Shown here: piece by piece, positions 17,283 to 25,372 of the stretch
Layout: each line of letters begins with the position of its first letter
Position numbering within the stretch: position 1 is the first letter of the stretch
NCBI GenBank assembly: GCA_947627235.1
Contig: CANQVG010000012.1
Span: forward strand, 1-56,862
Direction of reading: 5' to 3'
DNA length: 56,862 bases
DNA from: an uncultured Clostridia bacterium
GTDB lineage: Bacteria > Bacillota > Clostridia > Oscillospirales > Ruminococcaceae
Made by a program: the position numbers and the translations under genes
Notes under the pieces: model-generated
The model's database searches: none
The model's input: only the letters and a program-made list of their open reading frames with translations
What the model was told of the DNA's origin: nothing

Positions 17283-19370
17283 ATGTCAAACATAATTTCC
17301 GAAACATTTGGCAGCGCTGTTTTCAATGACGGCGTTATGCGTGAGCGCCTGCCGGTCGACGCTTACGAGGCTTTGAAGAAGACCATCGAAACGGGGCGGC
17401 CGTTAGACCTCGGCGTAGCCAATAAGGTCGCCGCGGCTATGCGCGACTGGGCGCTTGAAAACGGCGCTACGCATTACACCCACTGGTTCCAGCCGCTGAC
17501 GGGTATAACAGCCGAGAAGCATGACAGCTTTCTGGCGGGCAGCAAAGACGGCGCGCCGATAACGGAATTTAAGGGCAAAGAGCTTATAAAGGGCGAAACC
17601 GACGGTTCGAGTTTTCCGTCGGGCGGCTTAAGAGCGACCTTTGAGGCGCGCGGTTACACCGCGTGGGACCCTACCTCATATGCCTTCATCAAGGAAAACA
17701 CCCTATGTATCCCGACGGCGTTCTGCTCCTACGGCGGCGACGCTTTGGACACAAAGACCCCGCTTCTTCGCTCTATGGAGGCGCTAAACCGTTCGGCTGT
17801 GAGAATTTTAAGGCTCTTTGGCTGCGAGACAAAGGGAGTTATTTCCACATGCGGACCGGAGCAGGAGTATTTTTTAATCGACCGAGATATGTATGCCCGC
17901 CGCAAGGACCTCATATATACCGGAAGAACCCTCTACGGCGCTAAACCGCCTAAGGGTCAGGAGCTCGACGACCACTATTACGGAATGATAAGGCAGAGGG
18001 TCAAGGCTTTTATGCGCGACCTTGACGTCGAGCTTTGGAAGCTCGGAGTGACCGTAAAGACGGAGCATAACGAAGTTGCTCCCGCTCAGCACGAGCTTGC
18101 GCCCATATATTCGAGTGCAAACATCGCTTCCGACCACAACCAGCTCACTATGGAGCTTTTGAGAAAGGTTGCCCACCGCCACGGCTTCAAGGCTGTTCTT
18201 CACGAAAAGCCTTTTGAGGGGATAAACGGAAGCGGCAAGCATGACAACTGGTCGATATCTACCGCCGAGGGTTCAAACCTCTTTGAGCCCGGCAAGACTC
18301 CCCGTGAAAACGCACAGTTTCTTATGTTTCTCTGCGCGGTCATCAAGGGCGTAAATGAATATCAGGACCTCCTTAGGATATCCGTCGCCTCCGCCGGAAA
18401 CGACCACCGCCTCGGCGCCAACGAAGCGCCGCCCGCAATCATCTCTATGTTTTTGGGCGACGAGCTAAGCGACATTCTCGATTCAATCATCGAGGGGAGC
18501 GAATACAAGGGCAAAAAGCGAATAGATATGGAGATAGGCGTCGACGTTCTGCCGCACTTCCCACGCGACACCACCGACCGCAACCGCACCTCTCCGTTTG
18601 CCTTTACCGGAAATAAGTTTGAGTTCCGCAGTCCGGGTTCGAGCCAGTCTATAGCGTTTCCTACCACCATCCTCAACACCGTTCTCGCAGACGAGCTTGA
18701 TCGCTTCTATGGCGAGCTTTCACAGGCTGAGAATTTCAACGAGGCGCTTGACGAGCTTATCCGCCGCACTATCACCGAAAACAGGGCTGTCCTCTTTAAC
18801 GGCGACGGCTACAGTTCCGAATGGGTCAGGGAAGCCGAACGCAGGGGTCTTCATAACCTAAGAACCACTCCCGACGCGCTTCCGCACCTTTTGGACGCCG
18901 AAAATGTCGCGCTGTTTGAGCGTCAGGGCGTATTTTCGAGGGCAGAGCTTGAGTCGCGATATCATATTTATCTTGAAAACTACTGCAAGATAATACGCAT
19001 TGAGGCGCTCACGATGATAGAAATGGCGAAAAAGGACATACTGCCCGCGGTGTCTACATATGTGAGAAAGATGTCAGAGGTAGTGTCGTGCGCGCGCAGC
19101 ATAGCCGACGTCGAGTGCGGATTTGAGGTCGATATGATTAAGCGTCTGACCTCGCTCTCGACCGATATGTATAAAAAGATGCAGAGCCTTGAAAAGCTCA
19201 GCTCCGAGTGCAGCGGCAGCGCCACTCAACAGGAGGCCGACCGCTTCCGCGACGTAATAATCCCTGCAATGGCGGAGCTTAGGGCTGTCGCGGACGAGAT
19301 AGAGACGCTCGTCGGTGAAAAATACTGGCCCTATCCCACCTACGGCAGAATGTTGTTTGCCGTGGAATAA
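17283..19370 (+). CDS. glnN: Glutamine synthetase type III
   Basis: ATP-dependent ligation of ammonia to glutamate. The 695-residue length and the motifs are those of the large GSIII class found in ruminococci and Bacteroidetes. They include [72 protein letters not shown] and [18 protein letters not shown] choose the ATG at 17283 ([16 protein letters not shown]), which has CGGAGG six bases upstream. Earlier in-frame starts would run through the promoter. The gene is a single unit with its own promoter and a hairpin after the stop. It probably is the main ammonia-assimilation route, though other forms may lie elsewhere. Confidence 0.97.
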   Translation: MSNIISETFGSAVFNDGVMRERLPVDAYEALKKTIETGRPLDLGVANKVAAAMRDWALENGATHYTHWFQPLTGITAEKHDSFLAGSKDGAPITEFKGKELIKGETDGSSFPSGGLRATFEARGYTAWDPTSYAFIKENTLCIPTAFCSYGGDALDTKTPLLRSMEALNRSAVRILRLFGCETKGVISTCGPEQEYFLIDRDMYARRKDLIYTGRTLYGAKPPKGQELDDHYYGMIRQRVKAFMRDLDVELWKLGVTVKTEHNEVAPAQHELAPIYSSANIASDHNQLTMELLRKVAHRHGFKAVLHEKPFEGINGSGKHDNWSISTAEGSNLFEPGKTPRENAQFLMFLCAVIKGVNEYQDLLRISVASAGNDHRLGANEAPPAIISMFLGDELSDILDSIIEGSEYKGKKRIDMEIGVDVLPHFPRDTTDRNRTSPFAFTGNKFEFRSPGSSQSIAFPTTILNTVLADELDRFYGELSQAENFNEALDELIRRTITENRAVLFNGDGYSSEWVREAERRGLHNLRTTPDALPHLLDAENVALFERQGVFSRAELESRYHIYLENYCKIIRIEALTMIEMAKKDILPAVSTYVRKMSEVVSCARSIADVECGFEVDMIKRLTSLSTDMYKKMQSLEKLSSECSGSATQQEADRFRDVIIPAMAELRAVADEIETLVGEKYWPYPTYGRMLFAVE

Positions 19371-19380
19371 ACTCGATATG

Positions 19381-19412
19381 AAAAAAGCAGCCCCGTGCGA
19401 ACGGGGCTGTTA
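19381..19412. terminator. Terminator between glnN and carD-like gene
   Basis: AGCCCCGT and ACGGGGCT pair around GCGA. The reverse strand carries a run of six T after the stem, so it best serves the CarD-like gene; it may also stop glnN transcripts. Confidence 0.8.
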
Positions 19413-19423
19413 TAGTATATATT

Positions 19424-19927
19424 TTAGGCTTTTTCGCAGCACTCCGCGATATAGCCTTTGACGTCCTTCGGGTCTATACCGAGTACGAACCCGAATTCGC
19501 CGTAGAGCATTTCCTCTGCGATTTTGAAAAACTTCATATCCACGGCGGGCATATTGCGCTTGACTGCCGCGAGCGCCCGCTGTTTCGCGAATACATATTT
19601 GATGACCCTTATGAGCTTGACACATTCGTATGAGCGGACAAGCTCGCGGTAATAAACGTTTGCAAGCTTCGCGTCCTTCGGGACGTCGAGGTCGCCGCTT
19701 ATTTCCTTTATTCCGCCGATAAGCTCCTCAGCCTGATTTCTGGAAATCACGCTGCGCATGTGTATGTTGGAATCCACGGGAGTGTAAATCTTTCCGCTGC
19801 GATAGACCGGCGACAGGGTATAATACTCCTTCATTTTGTCAAGTCCCGCTATCTCAGGGTGCCCTATGCTTTCAACTTTGCAGACTCCCTCGCTGCCGTA
19901 AACGACATAATCATTCACACTAAACAT
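19424..19927 (-). CDS. CarD family transcriptional regulator
   Basis: A 167-residue protein of the CarD/CdnL/TRCF group, which binds the RNA polymerase beta subunit and stabilises open promoter complexes. The N-terminal RNA-polymerase-interaction domain is plain: FSVNDYVVYGSEGVCKVESI, followed by YYTLSPVYRSGKIYTPVDSN. The C-terminal helical domain (residues 65-160) has KLANVYYRELVRSYE and RMP-type helices. It is expressed alone from a promoter with an extended -10 box (19989-19997). In Clostridia several small CarD-like paralogues occur and the targets of this one are unknown. Confidence 0.88.
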   Translation of the reverse strand: MFSVNDYVVYGSEGVCKVESIGHPEIAGLDKMKEYYTLSPVYRSGKIYTPVDSNIHMRSVISRNQAEELIGGIKEISGDLDVPKDAKLANVYYRELVRSYECVKLIRVIKYVFAKQRALAAVKRNMPAVDMKFFKIAEEMLYGEFGFVLGIDPKDVKGYIAECCEKA

Positions 19928-19988
19928 ATATACCTCAGAATACTCTCTCCGCCAACCCGACGGTTTTAATCGCTTTAATACCGTCTCA

Positions 19989-19997
19989 ATTATAGCA
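19989..19997 (-). promoter_or_regulatory. Extended -10 promoter of carD-like gene
   Basis: On the reverse strand the sequence TGCTATAAT (19997-19989) is a full extended -10 box. No good -35 hexamer accompanies it. Confidence 0.6.
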
Positions 19998-20156
19998 CAA
20001 AAGCTTGAAAAAAGGAAGCTTTTTTTATCAACTGATTAAAAGATTGGCTGAGTTCACAATTTTATACAGTTTATGTTTGTGCATTTTGCAATAATTTCAA
20101 CATGTTCTTTTTAGCACTTCAACGAGTAAAACGGAGAAATTTCACGTTGATTTTTC

Positions 20157-20185
20157 TTGCCACGGTGTATAATTTGTGGTATACT
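20157..20185 (+). promoter_or_regulatory. thyA promoter
   Basis: TTGCCA at 20157-20162 and TATACT at 20180-20185, 17-base spacer. A second possible -10 (TATAAT) lies within the spacer. Confidence 0.65.
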
Positions 20186-20216
20186 TATATTTAACGAAAA
20201 GAGGGGACGTGAGGCT

Positions 20217-21122
20217 GTGTCAAAATGGGACAACGAATACTGCGGGATTTTAAAACGGATTCTGCGCGAGGGACGCGAGGTTGAAAACCGCACGGGGATT
20301 AACACTATTAAGGTGCCGTCGCATCATTTTCAGCTCGATGTCGGGGAGGAGTTTCCGATACTCACGACAAAACAGCTTTTTATCCGTCAGGCGGTGCTTG
20401 AAATGCTCTGGATATATCAGGCGCAGTCGAACGACGTGCGCTGGCTTCAGGAACGCAGCGTTCACATATGGGACGAATGGGAGATAGACCAAAACGGTTA
20501 CTGGAACGCCGTTCAGATGATTCCCGACGAGAGCGGAAAGCTTGTCAAAACAGAGGTTCACAAGTATTTCGGAACCGAGTGGGCGCACACTATCGGCACC
20601 GCCTACGGTTGGATAGTAAAGAAGTTTCAGCTCACTCAGCAGCTCATAGAAAAGCTTAAGCACAGCCGCGGCGACAGACGGATGGTCGTCTCGCTCTGGC
20701 AGAACGACTACCTTGATACAGCGGTACTGCCGTCGTGCGTGTGGTCGAGCGAGTGGGACGTCACCGACGGTAAGCTCAACGCTTGGGTGCATCAGCGCAG
20801 CTGCGACGTGCCGCTCGGGCTGCCTTTCAATGTCACGCAGTATGCGGTGCTGCTCAGAATGCTTGCTCAGGTCACAGGTCTTGAAGCGGGTACTCTCGAC
20901 TGGTCGATCAAGGACGCACACATATATGTGAATCAGCTTGACGGCGTAAAGGAACAGCTCAGACGTTTCGATGAAAACGGCGGCGGGCTTGAAGCGCCGC
21001 AGCTCTGGCTCAATCCTCAGGTTACTGACTTCTTTGAGTTTGACAACTCGTCGGAGTGCAAAGACGTTAAACTGATAGATTATAAGCATATGGGAAAAAT
21101 AAGCTTCCCGATAGCGCAGTGA
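20217..21122 (+). CDS. thyA: Thymidylate synthase
   Basis: Methylates dUMP to dTMP with methylene-tetrahydrofolate. The 301-residue protein has the N-terminal ENRTGINTIKVPSHHFQLD, the ELLW-like LEMLWIYQAQSNDV, the HSRGDRRMVVSLWQ arginine region, the QRSCDVPLGLPFNVTQYAVL motif and the closing KDAHIYVNQLD. The catalytic cysteine is Cys174 in LPSCVWSSEWDV, where the usual histidine after the cysteine is replaced by valine. The GTG at 20217 is chosen because MSKWDNEYCGIL fits the family start and GAGGGGACGTGAGG lies upstream. It is followed by folA 49 bases later, giving the usual thymidylate-folate pair. Confidence 0.95.
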   Translation: MSKWDNEYCGILKRILREGREVENRTGINTIKVPSHHFQLDVGEEFPILTTKQLFIRQAVLEMLWIYQAQSNDVRWLQERSVHIWDEWEIDQNGYWNAVQMIPDESGKLVKTEVHKYFGTEWAHTIGTAYGWIVKKFQLTQQLIEKLKHSRGDRRMVVSLWQNDYLDTAVLPSCVWSSEWDVTDGKLNAWVHQRSCDVPLGLPFNVTQYAVLLRMLAQVTGLEAGTLDWSIKDAHIYVNQLDGVKEQLRRFDENGGGLEAPQLWLNPQVTDFFEFDNSSECKDVKLIDYKHMGKISFPIAQ

Positions 21123-21171
21123 ATATCGCTCAGTGCCAATGAGAGCTGACGCAGTGATTGGAGGGTGAAAA

Positions 21172-21660
21172 ATGTCAGTTAGAATAATCGCCGCAATAGG
21201 TAAAAACTATGAACTCGGTGCGAACAATTCTCTTTTGTGGCATATTTCGGGGGATATGAAATTTTTTCGCGAGACGACGCGCGGCGCTACCGTAATAATG
21301 GGCAGACGAACCTATGAGTCTATAGGCAGACCGCTGCCTAAGCGCAGAAATATCGTCGTGTCAAAAAGCGAGGGCTTCGCTCCGGAAGGCGTAGAGGTTT
21401 ACCCGTCGCTCGAGTGCGCCCTTGAGGCGGCAAATGGCGATGAAATATACATTATCGGCGGGGCGAGCATTTATGAGCAGGCGCTGCCGCTTGCCGACGA
21501 GCTGATTCTCACCGAGATCGACAAAGAGTATCCCGGTGCGGACGTGTTCTTCCCGAGGTTTGACAAAAGCGGTTGGCAGGCGGAACTTATTGCAGAAAAC
21601 GACGAAGACGGAACGCACTACCGGCATATAAGGTATACAAGGCTTAGGCATCTGCTTTGA
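21172..21660 (+). CDS. folA: Dihydrofolate reductase
   Basis: Regenerates tetrahydrofolate consumed by the neighbouring thymidylate synthase. The protein has 162 residues and every hallmark: MSVRIIAAIGKNYELGANNS, LWHISGDMKFFRETT with the substrate-binding aspartate, VIMGRRTYESIGRPLPKRRN for NADPH, EIYIIGGASIYEQAL and LTEIDKEYPGADVFFP. The ATG at 21172 follows GGAGGG. It is probably co-transcribed with thyA. The gene ends 75 bases before tRNA-Val. Confidence 0.97.
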   Translation: MSVRIIAAIGKNYELGANNSLLWHISGDMKFFRETTRGATVIMGRRTYESIGRPLPKRRNIVVSKSEGFAPEGVEVYPSLECALEAANGDEIYIIGGASIYEQALPLADELILTEIDKEYPGADVFFPRFDKSGWQAELIAENDEDGTHYRHIRYTRLRHLL

Positions 21661-21692
21661 TGCAAACTTTTGAAATTTTTTCGTGAAAAGGC

Positions 21693-21721
21693 TTGACAAC
21701 GCCGACACGATTTGATATAAT
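21693..21721 (+). promoter_or_regulatory. tRNA-Val promoter
   Basis: TTGACA at 21693-21698 and TATAAT at 21716-21721 with a 17-base spacer, a consensus promoter 14 bases ahead of the tRNA. Confidence 0.88.
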
Positions 21722-21735
21722 CACAATGTTGTCAC

Positions 21736-21811
21736 GAGGGTATAGCTCAGCTGGTAGAGCACCTGCTTGACGTGCAGGGGGTCATAGGTTCGAGTCCTAT
21801 TATCCTCACCA
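21736..21811 (+). tRNA. tRNA-Val (anticodon GAC)
   Basis: The acceptor strand GAGGGTA pairs with TATCCTC, the D arm is GCTCAGCTGGTAGAGC, the anticodon stem is CCTGC/GCAGG with loop TTGACGT, and the T arm contains TTCGAGT. The anticodon GAC reads valine codons. CCA is encoded. A consensus promoter precedes it and a hairpin terminator follows directly. Confidence 0.96.
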
Positions 21812-21846
21812 AAAAACAACGGCACCGAATGGTGCCGTTGTTTTTT
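21812..21846 (+). terminator. tRNA-Val terminator
   Basis: AACAACGGCACC and GGTGCCGTTGTT form a 12-base-pair stem with loop GAAT followed by six T. Confidence 0.92.
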
Positions 21847-21939
21847 GCGTAAGCGTGATAATCTGAGGAACTATACTCAAAGCGACCGCAAAGTCAGCAA
21901 AATCTCAAAAGCGCAGAAATACCGAAGCCTTTTAACGCT

Positions 21940-22329
21940 TTATTCCTGAATATTCAGCAGCTTTAAATATTCGTCATCCTGCTTGAGTTTTGCGTACTCC
22001 GGATGTTCTGCCGTTTTATAGTGATTTAACGTTTTCTCGGCAAGTTTTGTATCGCCGACATGTTTGTCCGATTCCCCGTTCAACTTATCAAAGGCCTTTG
22101 CTGCGTCAAGCTCCTTGTTGGTCAGTCTTACGATGATATCTTTGTCCGCGCCTATTTTCGTAAGCCTCAGATTAAGATGCGAATATGTCATCCAAGCCAT
22201 TATTGCTGGCAGGATTTCACCCGTTTCATCTCTTAAAGCGCTTAGTCCGTCGCCTAACTTTTCACACCTGCTTATCCGCTCATCAAGCGGGATCTTTTCG
22301 TCCGAAATAATGGACATTGTGTTATACAT
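21940..22329 (-). pseudogene. Unknown protein, probably 5'-truncated
   Basis: A 129-residue reading frame from the first ATG; I do not recognise the family. The sequence is helical and charged (LDERISRCEKLGDGLSALRD, LTNKELDAAKAFDKLNG, EHPEYAKLKQDDEYLKLLNI). The frame remains open upstream to 22413 with no ATG, GTG or TTG and the first ATG has no ribosome site. The upstream side runs into an IS3 transposase remnant on the other strand. The likely reading is a gene whose 5' end was lost when the insertion sequence arrived. AT-rich composition matches the rest of the island and differs from flanking housekeeping genes. Confidence 0.5.
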
Positions 22330-22370
22330 AGCCGCGATTTCTGCAAGCCCGACCGCCGCTTTTCTTTCAT

Positions 22371-22565
22371 AAAACGGCTTTTCAGACGATTCCCGCGGCA
22401 GAAGCTGAGCTGTTCATTGACCTGCATGTTACCGGCGAAAAGCCTGTGCAGAACGAAATTGATGACTACATTATTTTTTTCAACGAGCAACGACCGGCGT
22501 ATTCTCTTGGCTATCTGACGCCGAAGCAATTTCGGGAGAACAACTATTTCGGAGGTGATGTATAA
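22371..22565 (+). pseudogene. IS3-family transposase C-terminal remnant
   Basis: The forward frame ending at TAA 22563-22565 reads EIDDYIIFFNEQRPAYSLGY followed by LTPKQFREN, the unmistakable end of an IS3-family (OrfB, rve core) transposase, where the (N)ERPH-LGYLTP signature is conserved. The frame continues upstream to about 22371, but the catalytic DDE core is missing and there is no start. Downstream, CACAAATTTC (22568-22577) and its complement (22593-22602) form an inverted repeat, and the sequence GACTGGTGCA near 22616-22627 may be the old right end. The left end is not found in the window. Confidence 0.8.
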
Positions 22566-22567
22566 TT

Positions 22568-22602
22568 CACAAATTTCTTATTATGTTTTTTTGAAATTTG
22601 TG
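22568..22602 (+). terminator. Hairpin after IS3 remnant
   Basis: CACAAATTTC and GAAATTTGTG form a 10-base-pair stem around a T-rich loop, just after the transposase stop. It may have been the element's terminator or subterminal structure. Confidence 0.4.
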
Positions 22603-22710
22603 TACGATTTTTGTTGACTGGTGCAGATCTCAATAAATACCTTTCATTCTACATACTAATTTGCGAAAAATACTTGACAGGACCTCTGTTTTTCATCGCT
22701 TATTTGTACT

Positions 22711-23259
22711 TTACACAGGATTTGGGGGAGAATCGGGTAACATACAGAATTGTTTAGTTTCATCGTCAGTATTCCGCGCACTTATATAGGCGTCTTTTAT
22801 ATTGCAGTTTCTTGAAGTCAATTCATAAAACAGTCTTATTGTGAAAAACAGCGCGGCATTAGCCTCAATATAGTCGTTCGGCGCGATATATATGTTATTT
22901 TTGGAAAACATTTCAGCTAATTTTCCAATACCGGTTGCGCAGCCAAGATTTATTATTGTCTTTCCGGACAGTCTCAAATATAGCTCTATTTCATTTGACG
23001 AAAAATCTTTTTTAGGTTCGTTCTCGGTATAGACAAAATCCGCAAGCACAGGCATATGGATTTTTCCGTCTTCGCCATGGCACGAGATAATAACAAAGTC
23101 AGGATTTATGGGAGTTTTGTCTTCCAAGACTTCAATAAAATCGTTCGGTCGACCGATGTTTCTTACACAGACGAAATAATTAAATCTTTCTAACATCTGC
23201 CGCAGTGCCTCGGTTTCGCCTCCTGTATCATTGAGATTAACTATGAGAATGGTTTGCAT
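22711..23259 (-). CDS. Caspase-fold (CHAT-like) protein
   Basis: A 182-residue stand-alone protein whose core fits the caspase/CHAT fold. Strand DFVIISCHGEDG gives a candidate catalytic His61-Gly, and strand GKTIINLGCATG gives candidate Cys107. IYIAPNDYIEANAALFFTIR and IKDAYISARNTDDETKQF then follow the family pattern of a helix after a small loop and an A-x3-A helix. It is probably a peptidase, or a fold relative that has lost activity. The ATG at 23259 is chosen for GGAGGAG five bases upstream. It lies 14 bases after the 191-residue gene in one operon, within an AT-rich island that also holds a macro-TIR gene, suggesting a defence or programmed-death role. Confidence 0.65.
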   Translation of the reverse strand: MQTILIVNLNDTGGETEALRQMLERFNYFVCVRNIGRPNDFIEVLEDKTPINPDFVIISCHGEDGKIHMPVLADFVYTENEPKKDFSSNEIELYLRLSGKTIINLGCATGIGKLAEMFSKNNIYIAPNDYIEANAALFFTIRLFYELTSRNCNIKDAYISARNTDDETKQFCMLPDSPPNPV

Positions 23260-23273
23260 ATGTGCTCCTCCAA

Positions 23274-23849
23274 TTAGATTTTTGTTGATAATGGCATAAT
23301 ACATTTTTGTGAATACTCAAGCGCCGAAGTCTTTGATAAAGCCCAACGACTGTAGTCCTTTCCTAAAAAGGTAGTTTGTATATTCGGGTCGTAAGCCTTG
23401 GAAAGGTAGGCTCTCGGCAGGTTGTGATAATCATGAAATAAATCCTGAATTTTTCTTTTGTAGCCTTTCTGTCTGTTTTTCAGACGTTCTCTTACCTCCG
23501 AAATTATTTGCCGCATATATCTAATGATATTTTCGTCATATATATCCCAACTACCGTTGTCAACTAAAATTAACTCGGAGTCATTATTGCAAAAATCTTC
23601 TATATCTATCCTTTTTACCAAAAAGAGACTGCCTATATTGCCGTTTACAAAATCGACCAACGGCATTATTTCTTCTTTTGTGATATCCCGTCTTGTCTCT
23701 AAGAGATCAGTTGACTTCTCCATAAAGGACAGAATACTTTCCAAACGGTCTCTATACTTTTTTGTCCATATCTTTTTGACGCCTATGCCTCCTTTAAGAC
23801 GTAAGGCCATATAATACAGTAGTTCCGATATAACAGCGTTTTTGTACAT
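23274..23849 (-). CDS. Unknown protein, operon partner of caspase-like gene
   Basis: A 191-residue protein with no family that I recognise. It is mainly helical: an N-terminal region ISELLYYMALRLKGG, an acidic central part VKRIDIEDFCNNDSELILVD, a basic helix EVRERLKNRQKGYKRKIQDL and a C-terminal SKTSALEYSQKC. No transmembrane segment or signal peptide is evident. The ATG at 23849 follows AGGAGG and a promoter lies at 23904-23932. Its stop is 14 bases before the caspase-like start, so the two proteins may act together, for example as sensor or inhibitor and effector, which is only an inference from context. Confidence 0.6.
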   Translation of the reverse strand: MYKNAVISELLYYMALRLKGGIGVKKIWTKKYRDRLESILSFMEKSTDLLETRRDITKEEIMPLVDFVNGNIGSLFLVKRIDIEDFCNNDSELILVDNGSWDIYDENIIRYMRQIISEVRERLKNRQKGYKRKIQDLFHDYHNLPRAYLSKAYDPNIQTTFLGKDYSRWALSKTSALEYSQKCIMPLSTKI

Positions 23850-23903
23850 AGATCCTCCTGCTATGATATTTCTATAACCTTGTATCGTGTAATAATTATA
23901 TTT

Positions 23904-23932
23904 AGTTTAACATATCTCTGCGACGTTGTAAA
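23904..23932 (-). promoter_or_regulatory. Promoter of caspase-like operon
   Basis: On the reverse strand TTTACA (23932-23927) and TAAACT (23909-23904) are 17 bases apart, 55 bases ahead of the ATG at 23849. Confidence 0.6.
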
Positions 23933-24014
23933 GAATTTAAAAATCTCCATCCATTTTGGACGGCAGAGTGGGGTTCCGAAAGCATTTACAATGGCGCGAC
24001 ATATTTAATACAAT

Positions 24015-24428
24015 TTATCGGGGAGTACAAAGATGAAAGTACTTTAATATTTCGCTTCCGTGTTCTTTAAGATAAGAAGCGTAAATGCTGATAATCTCAG
24101 CAAAATCCTTTTCAGGCAGTCCTCTGTAAATAAGTTTTTGATTTTTAGCAAGTTCATATACAGAATTTACCCTTTCAATAACTATATCTCGGCTTTGAAT
24201 GTCGCCTATTGGTATTTCCAGAATGTTCTGCCATTTAAACGGGTCCATATTATCTCGGTTGCAATCCACATTCACCCGATCACTTCTTATGTCAAAAGAA
24301 ATAAAAATACAGTTTTCTCCCATTGAATATGCGACGCCATCTCCAAAATTACTTTTTTGTGGCGAAACAGAAAACCCGTAGTTTAATAAATAATTGAACT
24401 TCTCTACAATAATCTTAATTCTTTCCAT
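24015..24428 (-). CDS. Unknown small cytoplasmic protein
   Basis: A 137-residue protein of unknown family. The first half is strand-rich (NYGFSVSPQKSNFGDGVAYS, ENCIFISFDIRSDRVNVDC) and the second half helical (DFAEIISIYASYLKEHGSEI), a layout seen in many bacterial immunity or DUF proteins. No signal or membrane segment is present. It stands alone, with 165 bases upstream to the caspase-like operon's neighbour and 119 bases to the membrane gene. Composition is AT-rich like the rest of the island. It may be an orphan immunity protein; there is no toxin gene next to it. Confidence 0.5.
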   Translation of the reverse strand: MERIKIIVEKFNYLLNYGFSVSPQKSNFGDGVAYSMGENCIFISFDIRSDRVNVDCNRDNMDPFKWQNILEIPIGDIQSRDIVIERVNSVYELAKNQKLIYRGLPEKDFAEIISIYASYLKEHGSEILKYFHLCTPR

Positions 24429-24547
24429 ATTTTCTCACTTTCTATCTCTGTAGTTCTTTCAAGATTGTCCTCCGGCATAACAGAAGAATCATCCGGTTGA
24501 GGTTAATCTACTCTTAAAAACCCGGCCGCTTTGAAAGACGGCTAAAG

Positions 24548-25237
24548 TTATTGCTTTTTATTCTTTTGACCGGGCTTGTTAGTGGCAATATAGTATTTAT
24601 CCATTTTATGCTTTCTTGCAACATAGAGGTTGATGAAGAAAACTAGCGCAAAACAAAGCATAAGATAGCCGCCTAACATGAGAATTACCGACGCCATAAA
24701 AGTTTTGCTCACGTTCTTCTCAACCCTGTCGAAAAACATTCCTCCCAGAATTACAAGCGGCATTATAAATCCCGCCCCATAAATCGGGCCGAATGTATGA
24801 TGCTCTTTTGACTTGTACTGGATTATTCTTATTATCAGCACAAAAAGATTCAGAGCTATTCCCGCAGCATTGGCAAGAATATGCGCAGTTTCGAACGGTA
24901 TGCCCGACGCATAAAAAACCTGTGCCGCCGAACCGAACAGAACCAAAGATGTTGAGCCGAAAACTGTTCCCGCATATAGATATGCGTTTGTGATTTTTTC
25001 TTCCATAGTTTTTTTGAGAATGTTATACCATATCACATACGCTGTTCCCAGCGCAAGCTGCAATCCGAGAATTATAAAAAGACCGGGGCTGTGTGCGCCG
25101 AAAGTTTCAAGCGGAACAGGAAACATACATATGCAGAAAACTATATAAAATCCCAGAGCGAATTGCATGTGATCGTTAAGCTCTCCTTTTGTGAACCATA
25201 TCAAAAAAGCGAGTATTTTTTCCTTGCTGTCTTCCAT
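24548..25237 (-). CDS. Unknown multi-pass membrane protein
   Basis: A 229-residue integral membrane protein with about six hydrophobic segments: FALGFYIVFCICMFPVP, GLFIILGLQLALGTAYVIWY, YLYAGTVFGSTSLVLFGSAA, AHILANAAGIALNLFVLIIR, AGFIMPLVILGGMFF and FMASVILMLGGYLMLCFALV. It starts with the charged MEDSKEKILAF and ends in a basic KPGQKNKKQ tail. The family is not recognised. The ATG at 25237 has a GGAGG ribosome site. It is in the AT-rich island between an orphan gene and the macro-TIR gene, transcribed the same way but 135 bases from it, so an operon is uncertain. Confidence 0.55.
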   Translation of the reverse strand: MEDSKEKILAFLIWFTKGELNDHMQFALGFYIVFCICMFPVPLETFGAHSPGLFIILGLQLALGTAYVIWYNILKKTMEEKITNAYLYAGTVFGSTSLVLFGSAAQVFYASGIPFETAHILANAAGIALNLFVLIIRIIQYKSKEHHTFGPIYGAGFIMPLVILGGMFFDRVEKNVSKTFMASVILMLGGYLMLCFALVFFINLYVARKHKMDKYYIATNKPGQKNKKQ

Positions 25238-25372
25238 TTTGTCCTCCCTGATAAATTGTCTTATAATACGTCGCGTTGGTCTCTAAGTTGGGCATTTACG
25301 TTACACAAGGACATACCCTAAAAGCCGATTATAATATTTATTGAAACATTAGATTTATAAAATCCTTAAACT

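Noticed and set aside
22616-22627. Right terminal repeat of an intact IS3 element
   Set aside because: A possible end is present, but no matching left end or transposase catalytic core exists, so the element cannot be called complete.
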